DNA of 64,000 bases from Lepas anatifera (taxonomy: Eukaryota; Arthropoda; Thecostraca; Lepadidae): NCBI GenBank assembly GCA_034440635.1, contig JAOTON010002130.1, positions 124,001 to 188,000 on the forward strand. Reading direction: 5' to 3'. The notes beneath the pieces were generated by a model, which worked only from the letters and a program-made list of their open reading frames with translations, was not told the origin of the DNA and did not search any database. This document shows, in pieces, positions 53,338 through 64,000 of this stretch. The position numbers were made by a program, and so were the translations under genes. The number at the start of each line of letters is the position of its first letter. Positions within the stretch are counted from its first letter, which is position 1.

Positions 53338-54042
53338 ATGTCTAAATTAAATGCTAAATATGTGGACACACGTTTCGAGAGGTTAACAGAAGGGAATGCT
53401 GGGTTACGTAGGGAGATAGAGGATCTCAAAGAAAGTGTTGCCAGTTTGAGGACTGAATTACAAGGGCTTCAATTTGTTGTTTCTGAGAATGTCGAGAGGC
53501 GTGAGTTTGTGGAGACAAACCTGGCCTCAGTGAACTCAACCTGCTCATCTTTGGAATCAAGCCTGACTTCCATCAAGGCTCAGTGCTCTGCAACTCATGA
53601 AGTGCAGGACAAGCTCAGAACTGCTGTTGAGGTCCAGGCTCAATATAGTCGCCTCTCGACACTCCTTCTGTCTGGAGAGGCTGTCCCTAGGTTCCATGTG
53701 TCTGAGGACACCCTAGTCATTGCCCTGACCATAATCAGAGATTACCTGGGCATCAGTCTCCACCATTTGGCAATATCTGCCTGCCACAGGCTGCAAAACA
53801 AAAATGTCATCCTTGTACGCTTCTTGAATCACAATGAACGTGAAGCAGTATATAAGAAACGCATCAGGCCAGTGAAAAGAGGCCTTTCTGTTCATGAAAG
53901 CCTCACATCTGAAAGATTGGCTGTAGTGAAAATCCTGCGTGACATCCATCGTCCCAAGGACAGGAGCCCCCTGACAACGCACTACACCAGCCAGGGTAGG
54001 ATTTTTGTAAAGCCCAGGGGGCCAGTAGGGCCATTGAGGTGA
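53338..54042 (+). CDS. CR1/L2-like ORF1, coiled coil plus RRM-like domain
   Basis: ATG 53338 (MSKLNAKYVDTRFERLTEGN). Residues ~10-110 are heptad-rich (LRREIEDLKESVASLRTELQ), a coiled coil. The C-terminal half (FHVSEDTLVIALTIIRDYLG, ISACHRLQNKNVILVRFLN, YTSQGRIFVKP) resembles the RRM/C-terminal domains of L1-type ORF1 proteins, which bind RNA as trimers. It ends at TGA 54040, which overlaps the next ATG as TGATG. It may be complete, or joined to the next segment by reinitiation. Confidence 0.75.
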   Translation: MSKLNAKYVDTRFERLTEGNAGLRREIEDLKESVASLRTELQGLQFVVSENVERREFVETNLASVNSTCSSLESSLTSIKAQCSATHEVQDKLRTAVEVQAQYSRLSTLLLSGEAVPRFHVSEDTLVIALTIIRDYLGISLHHLAISACHRLQNKNVILVRFLNHNEREAVYKKRIRPVKRGLSVHESLTSERLAVVKILRDIHRPKDRSPLTTHYTSQGRIFVKPRGPVGPLR

Positions 54043-54761
54043 TGGTGGGAGCCACAAGGAATGACATCCTTGCCCTCTGTGGTGTGCAGGAGCCTGGCGA
54101 GGCATCTGTGGATAATGTGCCTGTTGCCACTGGGGTGGGATCTGTGATCTCGGGAGGAGCTTCTGGGGGCCGTGGGGGTTCGCCATTGGTCGGGCATGGC
54201 CAGGTCATTGTGGCTCGGGGTGATGTTTTGACTGGGGATGTGGCTTCCTCCCCTGGTGCTGGTCGCTTGGGCGAGACAGGATTGGTCCGCCCTCCTGGGT
54301 CTGGGGCCCTGGGCCTCCCCGGTGTTGATCGGGGGTGTTCTGCTGCTGGATCTGGGAGGGGCTCTGCCTCAGTTGAGGTCTCTGCCTACCTTAATGTGGA
54401 GGTGCCCATGTCGGACCATGGGGCATCCTCTGGGCCTGCGACCGACATCAGGCATGATCCTCAATTGTCCCCTGGGGGTGTGAGCCATCCGCCTCCGAGC
54501 CCGGTCTCACCTGTGCCCGGTCCTGCTGTGGCGCCTTCCCCTCCTGGAGAGAGCTCGCTGGCCTCATGTGGTGGTGGTCTGGCTGATCCTGATTCGCTTC
54601 CTGTTGAATCATCCTCGGGCTCCCTGCTGGCTCCTGGAGCATGCAGGCTGTATAGAGCCACACCTGGAAAAGTAGTTGAGCACAAAGGCAATTCCCCAAC
54701 TGTCGCTGCTAAAAGCAGGAGTGGCCGTGCCATCAGACCCCCTCCAGCTAGGTCTCCCTAG
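54042..54761 (+). CDS. CR1/L2-like ORF1 second segment, Gly/Ser/Pro-rich
   Basis: Begins ATG 54042 in the +1 frame, overlapping the previous stop. It is Gly/Ser/Pro-rich and disordered with no zinc finger, ending GNSPTVAAKSRSGRAIRPPP before TAG-type stops at 54761. That Lys/Arg/Pro-rich end is typical of ORF1 tails, so the two segments may be one protein broken by an indel, or two coupled cistrons. Confidence 0.5.
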   Translation: MVGATRNDILALCGVQEPGEASVDNVPVATGVGSVISGGASGGRGGSPLVGHGQVIVARGDVLTGDVASSPGAGRLGETGLVRPPGSGALGLPGVDRGCSAAGSGRGSASVEVSAYLNVEVPMSDHGASSGPATDIRHDPQLSPGGVSHPPPSPVSPVPGPAVAPSPPGESSLASCGGGLADPDSLPVESSSGSLLAPGACRLYRATPGKVVEHKGNSPTVAAKSRSGRAIRPPPARSP

Positions 54762-55136
54762 GGCCCCTAGTTGGACTGGGGAGAAAACTTCGGTTCCTGT
54801 TCTGGCATTCCCTTGAGGTTTGAGCGTGTGCAGCTGGTCCATCAAGGTTACAATGTTTCTCAGGTTTTAGCTAGGAGGTTATTGAGCCTGTGTGGTATAG
54901 TGTTTGCTCACTGTTAAATATTGCATGTAAGCACATAGAGCTGGTCCCACATAGTCTGTTTGGCTTGCCTGTACTGGTTAGTGCTGTTAATTTGGTTTCA
55001 TAATTTGTTTTTTTCTTTTCTTTCTTTTTTTCTCTGAAAAATTTTGCCAAGATTTGTACCTGATTACTAGTGCCTCAATGATGATCAAAATATATCCCAC
55101 ATACCATTTCAATCAATTCTAGAAAGATGTGACTAC

Positions 55137-56333
55137 TTGGATCTTAAAAATTCCTCAAACACTAATAGCCCACATGGAGGTTTTTCGAAGGAAATTATGG
55201 TCCTGCATGTAAACATTCGTTCCCTTTCAAAAAATTTTGATAACTTGGTATTTCTAACCCATCAGCTGCATTCAAAACCTTCGGTTATTTTGATCAGTGA
55301 AACTTGGATTGATTCATCTTGTGCTCAGTTTTATCAACTCCCTGGGTATAGACTAGAAGTAACCTCTCCCTCTCAAAGCAGAGGGAAAGGCGCTGCAATT
55401 TATATTGATAGCTCTTTGGCATATACTAGAAGGGACGAATTAGAGACCTCTAGGCTTGAATTCCAGACAGTATTTATTGAACTCAAACTCCCTAACCAAA
55501 TCGCGATTCTCATAGGTTCTTCTTACAGGTCCCCATCATTCTTGCTAACAGATTTCCTGGAGCATCTTGAATTAACACTAGATTTAGCTAACACAGAGTC
55601 CAGATCATGTATTCTAGGAGGAGACTTTAATGTAGATATATTAAAACATTCTTCATCACACCAGTCAGCTCTTTTCTTAAATACTTTTGCAGCCCTAGGA
55701 TTTTTCCCGTGTATTTCGTTGCCAACTAGGGTCTCATCAAATTCCAGTACGCTGATAGGTAATTTTTTCTGTAATGACTTAATGTTGGTGAAAGACTCAC
55801 ATGTTGCTATTTCGGACATTAGCGACCACCTCCCTATTTGTTTATCGCTACAACCTGTCATAAGCAAGCAAAAAAATCACCACGCTCTCAATCAACTTTG
55901 TTTTGACTTCAGGAAAATAGAAAACCTCAAGTATGTATTAGCACAGAAACTCTCAAATATTACAGAAATGCAGGAACCCGAATCTACCATGGATTTTTTT
56001 ATTTCTACCATCACTTCTGAAATTGATAACCTTAGCAGAACAAAAAGAAATAGGAGATCCATCCCCGTTCAACCCTGGATTTCCTTCTCACTTTTGCAAA
56101 TTATTAACCGGAAAAATGAACTGTATAAAATATTTCTTCGTGACCCAACCACGGATAATAAGGAAGAATTCAGAAGATATAGAAACAGACTGAATAGCCT
56201 GATAAGAACAGCAAAAAAATATATTTTGATCGGAAACTTCAAGAGCACAAATCGAATTCTTCCAAGCTCTGGCAAGTTCTCTACTCAATCCTACATAAAA
56301 ACAAGTCAAAACAAGAGTCTCCCCCTCACTTAA
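55137..56333 (+). pseudogene. CR1/L2-like ORF2, endonuclease part
   Basis: The frame is open from 55071 without an in-frame ATG; the start is unclear. AP-endonuclease motifs: LHVNIRSLSKNFDNL, ILISETWIDSS (catalytic Glu), GKGAAIYIDSSL, SSYRSPSF, LGGDFNVDIL and DISDHLPICL. The linker (ETHNEL-like, NRKNELYKIFLRDPTTDNKE) leads towards the RT, but the frame shifts near 56255 (IEFFQALAS versus NSSKLWQVLY) and stops at 56333. The catalytic residues are retained; only the shift breaks the ORF. Confidence 0.88.
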
Positions 56334-56539
56334 ATGCTAATGGTAATGAAATAACGAATCCTGTTGAAATTGCAAATAAATTTAATGCCTTCTTTGGGTC
56401 AATAGCAGCCACTTTAGACAGCAGCCTTCAACAATCCAACGTCAACCCCATAGCTTATTTAGATAACCTCCCTAGCCCTGAACGACAATTTGTTCTAACT
56501 CAAGTAGATGCTCCCTCTTTACTTACTATTATCCAAAAT

Positions 56540-58042
56540 TTGTCAAGCTCAGTTGCTACGTCTGACTGTCTCACTCCTAAAATACTCAAAGCTCTATCCT
56601 CAACTCTAGTGCAACCTCTCACACATGTAATTAACCTTTGCATCGCCAATGGAACGTTTCCCCGTATCTTGAAGAGGGCTTTAGTAGTTCCAGTCTATAA
56701 GGCATCCGACCCAACCTCCCTTAGTAATTATAGACCGATAAGTCTTCTTAACATTGTCTCCAAAATTTTGGAAAAAATTGTTTTTGCTCAGCTTTCTTGC
56801 TTTATTGATTCTCAAAACATTCTAAATGATTATCAATTTGGCTTCAGAAAATCGCACAGCACTTATATGCCAATTGCCCTGTTTCATGACTATGTTACTT
56901 CAGCCCTCTCAGATGAAAAAGTATGTGCTGCCATCTACCTGGATTTTTCTAAAGCTTTCGATACGGTTAATCACGATATTTTGCTTGAAAAGTTAAAATT
57001 TTATGGCATCAGAGGAAATTCTCTTGCATTTTTTCGCTCATATCTTGCTAATCGTACTCAAATGGTCAAATTTAACTCCAGCCTCTCTACAAGTCAGCAA
57101 AGCATGTACCATGGCGTTCCTCAAGGTTCTATTCTAGGCCCAGTTCTTTTTTTGTTATATATAAATGACATTGTCAATAGTTCGCATGAGTGCAAATTTT
57201 TCCAATTCGCTGACGACACTTTACTAACCTTTGTAGCCAAGGATACCTCTGAACTACAACAAACTGTCAACAGAAACATCCCGTTAATAATGGGCTGGCT
57301 CACTAGTAATCGGCTTTCTGTCAACCCCAAAAAATCATCTTACCAACTTTTCTCCAGTACCGATAATCAAGCCAACTTAAGTATCACCATTAATAGTGAG
57401 ACAGTCAGGCGACAGCATTCGGTAAAATATTTAGGCATCACTATCGATGAAAAGTTTAAATGGGACTCACACGTCAGAAATGTTGAAAACACGGTCTCCC
57501 GCAATATAGGCATTATCGCGAAAAGCAGATTCTTTTTGAAATCAGAGCACCTTCTTCTTCTTTACAACTCTTTAATTCTACCTCATCTCTCTTATGGTGT
57601 TCAAGTCTGGGGATCTACTTTCCCCTCTAGATTAAAAAGATTAAGTACGCTCCAGAAAAAAATTGTTAGAATCATCGATGGTGCAGATTATCTTGCTCAT
57701 ACCAGCCCCATCTTCAAAAAATACAATATCCTGAAACTAGCTGACTTGCATAAATTTTCTCAGATTACTGTTCTACACGATTTTCTAAAAAATACCCTGC
57801 CTAGACCCATGGCCGAAAAATTTGTGCTTGCATTACCGAACAGAGACAGGATTTTGAGACAACCAAAGCACTTTGAGGTACCTTTCACCGCCCTTGTTTA
57901 TCGTAAATTTTCTCTGTTCATCTCAGCCCCGCGTGTGTGGAATAATGATCTTGCATCCAAAATCAGGGACATGAATGACGTTCCTCGGATCAAATCAGCT
58001 TTTAAAAAGGTCATAAAGAAGATGTATGTTGACCTGTATTGA
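56540..58042 (+). pseudogene. CR1/L2-like ORF2, reverse transcriptase part
   Basis: Same ORF2 after a +1 shift; real homology starts near 56265. RT motifs are in order: NYRPISLLNIVSKILEKIV, QFGFRKSHSTYMPIALF, motif A YLDFSKAFDTVNHD (~56940), motif B GVPQGSILGPVLFLLYIND (~57115) and motif C FADDTLLTFV (~57206). Then LTSNRLSVNPKKSSYQLFS and the C-terminal SLILPHLSYGVQVWGSTF. Full length to TGA 58042, with no RNase H. The RT itself appears intact, so the copy is young; only the frameshift before it separates it from the endonuclease. Confidence 0.9.
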
Positions 58043-59786
58043 GGCATGCAATGTAGTTTTTTCTATCAATATAGTTTTCTTTTCTTTCACTTTACTTTTT
58101 TGAGCTAGGTAGAATCTTCTGTAATGGTCGAGTGAGGATAGGTACTTGTTTGTCTTTGCCGGATGTGAGGCGATTCTAGGGTTGCACTCTTATTCTAAAA
58201 ATGCCCGGTGCCCATTTTTCTGTTTTTCTTTCTCCCCCGTCTACTGTATGTGGAAAGTTAACGATCGCGCACCGAGTGAGTGGTTGATCTTCTTTCGTAA
58301 TTGGGGAAGTCTTCGTAAAATATAGGTTAAGGGAGGTCGAAGACAGGCCCTCGTGGCTTTCCCGTCTCTTGGAGCCTGCACCACCGTTTTTTAAATTTGC
58401 CCCAGTCTTAGTATTCACCGCCACTCCAGACCTAGATCATAACAGCCCTGTGATTGTCTTTCCTGATGACCCCTCCCCTGCCAGGTCTGTAGCTGTCGGC
58501 CCCGAGATTGCTGCCGACTTACGGGGCCCTGGCTGGCCTCTGTGTACGGTCGCATGCCCCTGGTGGTGCGTCGACGGGTTGGAGCCCGTCTCCTGCTGCT
58601 GCCGGTGGTCCGCTGGGCCCGACATCGACCGCGGGCGGCGTCCCGCTGTTTCCTGAGCAATGCTGCTGCTGCTGCACCGTGGGCGATCCTGGGAGGCGGC
58701 GGGGGCCGGCCTCATCGCGGTCGCATGCTCTGGACGCGCCGAGGGAGGATGTGTCATCCGGTCTCTGTCTGGGCGTTGCAGCGGCGCCGGTGCCGTCGGA
58801 CGGCTGAAGTGTGAGCTCGAGCGCCTGCGGGGTTGGCCCTCGTGCGGCCGCCCCTCCCCCAGCGGGACGGGTATCTAGCCTGTCCCGGTCTGGCGCTGGT
58901 GGCGGCGCTGGATCGTCTCGTGGTGCGGCTGGTCGCGTGGTGCGGGCTCGGCGCGTGGTACGGGGTCGGTGCGTGGCATCGGAGGGGTGATGTTGTGGAG
59001 GCTCGTGAAGACTCTGTGCGTGAGAGGTCATGCTGCCGAACGGTCGGGTCAACTGTATGTCGGCTCTGGGTGCCTAATTGACATGTGCAGTATGTGCCTT
59101 AGTTACATCCTGTGATTGATATCGCCGCCACAAGCCTCTTGTGCTGACTGTGGTGGCTCTGGTGTCCGGCGGGCTCGGTTGATCATGCGAGTCAAGCCTG
59201 GGTGGTTTTCACCTCGTGTGGTCCATATCAGTCATTAGCTTTCTTGTCAGTCGTTATCTTTCTTACATGTTTGCGCTTACAATGATTTAGTTTTCTTTCA
59301 TCCCACTCATCCACACTTGCAAGTTTATATTCTCCACCCGGACACTCACACTTGCTTATCCACATCGCGAGAATCACGAGCTTGCCTACACGTTTACACT
59401 CATGTCCGCGCCCGTGCCCGCCCGGGCGTTACTGTTTAAGAGGCCTCGCGCTGAACGGGCGGTCACGGGTGCGAGATACACGGCGCCTGTCGTATCGACG
59501 GGGTTCCGTCGGCCGTTACTCGCCGACCCCGCGTCGCGCGGCTCCGGCCGCCCAGCTGCACTCTCGCCCGACAGACACCAACTTGCACCCCGGCTCCCCC
59601 GCGCGTGTGTACGTGTGTAGGAGTGGCTGAGGGCGGTCACGGGTGCGTGATGCGCGGCGCCTATCGTGTGTCGGCGTTGTGGCGTCCGGTCGGACGTTTA
59701 TTTTATCCATTTAACTGCTTGTTTGCCATGTTTGTATTTTTAACGAGTGTGCTTTTCTCTTTTCTTGAATATACATGTATGGAACC
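58043..59786 (+). other. Long GC-rich 3' region of the CR1/L2-like element
   Basis: 1.7 kb from the ORF2 stop to the element edge, with GC-rich parts at 58430-59050 and 59390-59700 that hold overlapping open frames on both strands. No domain is recognised. Such a long GC-rich 3' region is unusual for CR1/L2 elements, so part may be transduced or separately inserted sequence. Confidence 0.45.
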
Positions 59787-59838
59787 AAACCGTGGCAATA
59801 CACACTGGACTGGGACGCATGCCATGTAGGTAAGAATA

Positions 59839-61214
59839 CACAGAAAGAATTTATTGCAAGGTACAAGCTTAAAATTGTGTTTCTACAAGGTTTACCATTG
59901 CAGAACAATAGTTGCACCGTAGTTCAATTACCGAAGTAAAACAACCCTGGTTACGTCACTAGCATAAAGCAATGCAATTACTACAGAATGACAACCTTGC
60001 CTTGTGCCACAATAGTGCGCTCCTCGTTCATACCTGGTTCATACCTTGCTTGTGCACCAGCGCTGCACTAACTGAATACTAGGCATTGTAGTAGCATTGT
60101 AAATAGCTGGTAGGTAAAGCTAGGGCGTTGTTGCACCCTTGCTCGGCCATTGTCGTTTGACTATGGTTTCAAATACCTGCTCGGGTTACGGCCGCCATCT
60201 TGCTTTCTGTTTACTCGTGGATGTGGTTACTTCAGGCATGTATGCCACATTGGTATTAAGGCTCATATTTTCGTGTCAAACGAGCACAGACTATTTGATC
60301 ATATGGCTTAGGTACCTGCAGTGGGTAGAACCTAATTGTGTTTGCCTTATGGGCCCGGTTGAAAAATAGGGTGAGTTGAGTTCCAATATGATCTTGTTGG
60401 TGTCTTCAGATGGATCGGCGCCTGATGAGTGATGCTGTGTCTTACCGATATGGGTAAGACAACATGCGGGCTATTTTCTTGCTTGAGAGGTGGCTCAATG
60501 CTTACCCTTTTTCTACCGATGGTCTTCCGGTTGCATTTGGGGCCAGAAAACGCTTTAGCTTTCGCATAGAGACTGAAAAGTTCCGTTTGAAGCAGAGGTC
60601 GGTACAAGGGGAGGGGCTAAGAGAGTTCAAGCCCCCTTCCACACCATGAAATGTCATAGTGCCTAAAGTAAATGCGTAGTCGGATGCTGTCCAGACACTA
60701 GCGGGGAGGCGCGAGCGCCCAAGCTTCCCCCGAAATGAAGTCCTGGATCTGCCGCTGTTGTAAAGACGCAATCCGAGTCTCGTTTTACCCTTGTAAGAAG
60801 CCTTGCAACACCCTTCTTCCCTTCCCGTTACGCACTGGTAAAGCGGTTGTGTAAGCAAGGTTCTAATCTCGTCACGATCTTGTAGGAATGCTGCGGTTGC
60901 GTACAAGGCGGACACAGGCTTTGTTCTACCCTTGTTATGGGGTAATCATGACCTAGTAGAGGGCTTGTGGGGACGTTGTCAGCCATTGTCTTTGCCATGT
61001 AGGTTAACCATAGTTAAGTTACAAGGTTTGTACAACGTCTTCTAGCAGCCCTTGTCGTACTATGGTTCTACCATTGTTCTACATGGTTTTTCCTTGTTTT
61101 CCCTTGTTTTCGTGGCACGGATTTTGAACGTACAAGCTTTGCGTTTTACCCTAGTAATTTTCCATGTAAACAAGGGTCTGACAAGGTTTGCCCTTGTAAA
61201 AATTTCTTTCTGTG
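59839..61214 (+). mobile_element. TA-duplicating element A (CACAG...CTGTG)
   Basis: The left end CACAGAAAGAATTTATTGCA and right end AATTTCTTTCTGTG are inverted and flanked by TA (59837-59838, 61215-61216). The unoccupied site is present in the inverted copy at 62445-62446 (GAATAAATG in reverse). 1,376 bp. The subterminal parts are full of ACAAGG/CCTTGT motifs (60780-61200). Short frames inside (e.g. minus 60607-60347) recur in copies B and C, but differ at many amino acids and look non-coding. Confidence 0.85.
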
Positions 61215-61299
61215 TAAATGTGACTTATTTTAATCAATCGTGGAACTTTGCAAACTGTCTGGAATATTTGCCGGTGACCTGCGAGTGGAAAGTATTGTT
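61215..61299. other. Piece of the outer TA element between A and B
   Basis: AAATGTGACTTATTTTAATC to GTATTGTTC, the same sequence found uninterrupted and inverted at 62368-62445. It is the remainder of the outer element into which A inserted. Confidence 0.7.
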
Positions 61300-62867
61300 C
61301 ACAGAAAGAAATTTTTACAAGGGCAAACCTTGTCAGACCCCTTGTTTACATGGAAAATTACTAGGGTAAAACGCAAAGCTTGTACGTTCAAAATCCGTGC
61401 CACGAAAACAAGGGAAATACAAGGAAAAACCATGTAAAACAATGGTAGAACCATAGTACGACAATGGTTGCTAGAAGACGTACAAACCTTGTAACTTAAC
61501 TATGGTTAACCTACATGGCAAAGACAATGGCTGACAACGTCCCCACAAGCCCTCTACTAGGTCATGATTACCCCATAACAAGGGTAGAACAAAGTCTTGT
61601 GTCCGCCTTGTACGCAACGGCAGCCTTCCTACAAGAGCGTGACGAGATTAGAACCTTGCTTACACAACTGCTTTACCAGTGCGTAACGGGGAGGGAACAA
61701 GGGTGTTTCCAGGCTTATTACAAAGGTAAAACGAGACTCGGATTACGTCTTTACAACAGCAGCAGATCAAGGACTTCATTTCGGGGGAAGCTTGGGCGCT
61801 TGCGCCTCCCCGCTATAGTGTCTGGACAGCATCCGACTACGCATTTACTTTAGGCACTCTGACATTTCATGATGTGGAAGGGGGCTTGAGCCCTCTTAGC
61901 CCCTCCTTTGTACCTACCTCTGCTTCAAAAGGAACTTTTCAGTCTCTGTGCGAAAGTTAAAGCGTTTTCTGGTCCCAAATGCAACCGGAAGACCATCGGT
62001 AGAAAAAGGCTAAGCATTGAGCCACCTCTCAAGCAAGAAAATAACCCGCACGTTGTCTTACCCATATCGGTAAAACACAGCATCACTCATCAGGCGCCGA
62101 TCCATCTGAAGACACCAACAAGATCATATTGGAACCCAACTCACCCTATTTTTCAAACGGGCCCATAAGGCAAACACAATTAGGTTCTACCCACTGCAGG
62201 TACCTAAGCCATATGATCAAATAGTCTGTGCTCCTTTAACACGAAAATATGAGCCTTAATACCAACATGGCATACATGCCTGAAGTAACCACATCCCTAC
62301 TTACCTGGACCTGGATTGACCATTCCAAAATGCCTCACTTTTCAACTATTGGAACAGAGAACAATACTTTCCACTCGCAGATCACTGACAAATATTCCAG
62401 ACAGCTTCCAAAGTTCCACGATTGATTAAAATAAGTCACATTTATTCTAACCTACACGGCATGCGTGCCAGGCCACTGTGTATTGCCACGGGTAAACAGA
62501 AAGCAAGATGGCGGCCGTAACCCGAGCAGGTATTTGAAACCATAGTCAAACGACAATGGCCGAGCAAGGGTGCAACAACGCCCTAGCCATACCTACCAGT
62601 TATTTTCAATGCCACTACAACGCCTAGTATTCAGTTAGTGCAGCGCTGGTGCGCAAGCAAGGTATGAACTAGGTATGAACGAGGCGCGCACTATTGTGGC
62701 ACAAGGCAAGGTTGTCATTCCGTAGTAATTGCATTGCTTTATGCTAGTGACGTAACCAGGGTTGTTTTACTTCGGTAATTGAACTACGGTGCAACTATTG
62801 TTCTGCGAGGAAAAAACTTGTAGAAACACAATTTTTAGCTTGTACCTTGTAATAAATTCTTTCTGTG
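61300..62867 (-). mobile_element. TA-type element B, inverted, with full internal region
   Basis: Inverse of A: CACAGAAAGAAATTTTTACA at 61300 and AATAAATTCTTTCTGTG at 62867. It retains an internal segment (about 62290-62490) that A has lost and that carries the empty site for A. It is not flanked by an obvious TA at 61298 (GTTCACAG), so the left junction may be rearranged. Confidence 0.75.
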
Positions 62868-63266
62868 CAGGCCACTGTGTATTGCCACGGGTAAACAGAA
62901 AGCAAGATGGCGACCGTAACCCGAGCAGGTATTTGAAACCATAGTCAAACGAGAATGGCCGAGCAAGGGTGCAACAACGCCCTAGCTTTACCTACCAGCT
63001 ATTTACAATGCCACTACAACGCCTAGTATTCAGTTAGTGCAGAGCTGGTGCGCAAGCAAGGTATGAACCAGGTATGAACGAGTCGCGCACTATTGTGGTA
63101 CAAGGCAAGGTTGTCATTCCGTAGTAATTGCATTGCTTTATGCTAGTGACGTAACCAGGGTTGTTTTAGTTCAGTAATTGAACTACGGTGCAACTTTTGT
63201 TCTGCAATGGTAAACCTTGTAGAAACACAATTTTAAGCTTGTACCTTGTAATAAATTCTTTCTGTG
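62469..63266. repeat. 399-bp tandem duplication of the inverted left end
   Basis: CAGGCCACTGTGTATTGCCA starts both at 62469 and at 62868. Each copy ends TTCTTTCTGTG (62867, 63266). A few percent difference is visible (GGCGGCCG/GGCGACCG, GCAGCGCTGG/GCAGAGCTGG). Confidence 0.85.
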
Positions 63267-64000
63267 TTTCGTCTCAAACGAGCACAGACTATTTGATCAT
63301 ACGGCTTAGGTACCTGCAGTGGGTAGAACCTAATTGTGTTTGCCTTATGGGCCCGTTTGAAAAATAGAGTGAGTTGAGTTCCAATATGATCTTGTTGGTG
63401 TCTTCAGATGGATCGGCGCCTGATGAGTGATGCTGTGTTTTACCGATATGGGTAAGACAACGTGCGGGTTATTTTCTTGCTTGAGAGGTGGCTCAATGCT
63501 TACCCTTTCTCTACCGATGGTCTTCCGGTTGCATTTGGGGCCAGAAAACGATTTAGCTTTCGCATAGAGACTGAAAAGTTCCTTTTGAAGCAGAGGTAGG
63601 TACAAGGGAAGGGGCTAAGAGGGCTCAAGCCCCCTTCCACACCATGAAATGTCAGGGTGCCTAAAGTAAATGCGTAGTCGGATGCTGTCCAGACACTATG
63701 GCGGGGAGGCGCGAGCGCCCAAGCTTCCCCCGAAATGAAGTCCTGGATCTGCCGCTGTTGTAAAGACGCAATCCGAGTCTCGTTTTACCCTTGTAAGAAG
63801 CCTTGCAACACCCTTGTTCCCTTCCCGTTACGCACTGGTAAAGCGGTTGTGTAAGCAAGGTTCTAATCTCGTCACGCTCTTGTAGGAATGCTGCGGTTGC
63901 GTACAAGGCGGACACAGGCTTTGTTCTACCCTTGTTATGGGGTAATCATGACCTAGTAGAGGGCTTGTGGGGACGTTGTCAGCCATTGTCTTTGCCATGT
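63267..64000 (+). mobile_element. TA-type element C, interior, cut by the window end
   Basis: Forward orientation, collinear with A from ~60272 (TCAAACGAGCACAGACTATT) to ~60998, including CCCCGAAATGAAGTCCTGG and ACGCAATCCGAGTCTCG. The right end lies outside the window. Confidence 0.8.

Larger units (their letters stand above)
52577..59786 (+). mobile_element. CR1/L2-like non-LTR retrotransposon, near full length
   Basis: Bounded by homology of the host TA element: the left side stops at TTGCTTTCTG (52576) and the right side resumes at CCGTGGCAATACAC (~59788), sequences that adjoin as TTTACCCGTGGCAATA in the inverted copy near 62490. Contents: 5' UTR 52577-53337, ORF1 53338-54761, ORF2 ~55071-58042, long 3' region 58043-59786. 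No poly(A) tail or clear target duplication is seen. The RT motifs are of the CR1/L2/Crack kind. One frameshift in ORF2 inactivates it. Confidence 0.8.

Noticed and set aside
60347..60915. Conserved small proteins in the TA elements
   Set aside because: The same frames recur in copies B (61515-62168) and C (63345-63915), but most differences change amino acids and no domain is visible; the similarity is element homology.

Overview
The window is eukaryotic and gene-poor. It is built almost entirely of nested transposable elements and minisatellite arrays. The retrotransposon types (an RNase-H-bearing I-like element, a CR1/L2-like element, an L1/Tx1-like element, an R2-type element and a Penelope-like element), tRNA-derived SINEs, and two secreted-protein genes (one Gly/Tyr/Pro-rich, one PAN/Apple plus Thr-rich) suggest an invertebrate animal, plausibly an arthropod or crustacean. 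That assignment is inference; no host marker fixes the species.

Layout. 1-7183: a decayed minus-strand I-type non-LTR retrotransposon, split by a TTAA-flanked element at 1752-3000 and followed by another at 7184-8212. 8400-20066: a stretch with inverted CAGGGGTG ends that holds a minus-strand R2-type reverse transcriptase fossil, several 20-bp-class minisatellites and a nest of MITEs at 13.6-16.1 kb. 20-23.5 kb: small inverted-repeat elements around a TTAA element. 23.9-26.3 kb: head-to-head Penelope-like fragments split by another TTAA element, ending at a 22-bp minisatellite (26.26-27.54 kb). 27.82-32.12 kb: the main host gene candidate, a secreted Gly/Tyr/Pro-rich protein interrupted by two single-base homopolymer frame breaks. 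34.9-38.7 kb: a dead L1/Tx1-like element. 40.8-46.1 kb: SINEs and minisatellites, including a SINE captured in a 69-bp array. 46.34-47.12 kb: a minus-strand signal peptide-PAN-Thr-rich repeat gene with a frame break. 47.6-50.9 kb: two minisatellites and a TTAA MITE. 51.2-64 kb: a stack of CACAG...CTGTG elements with TA target duplications, one of which is invaded by a ~7.2 kb CR1/L2-like element.

The strongest unexplained pattern is a family of TTAA-flanked elements (7184, 14216, 21236 and 25354, plus a fragment near 50.0 kb). Each is packed with AGGTCA/TGACCT hexamers, the half-site bound by nuclear hormone receptors, and carries a GC-rich subterminal hairpin. The window also contains filled/empty site pairs that independently demonstrate TTAA and TA target duplications. 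Nothing in the window forms an operon or pathway; the two secreted-protein genes are the only probable host genes.
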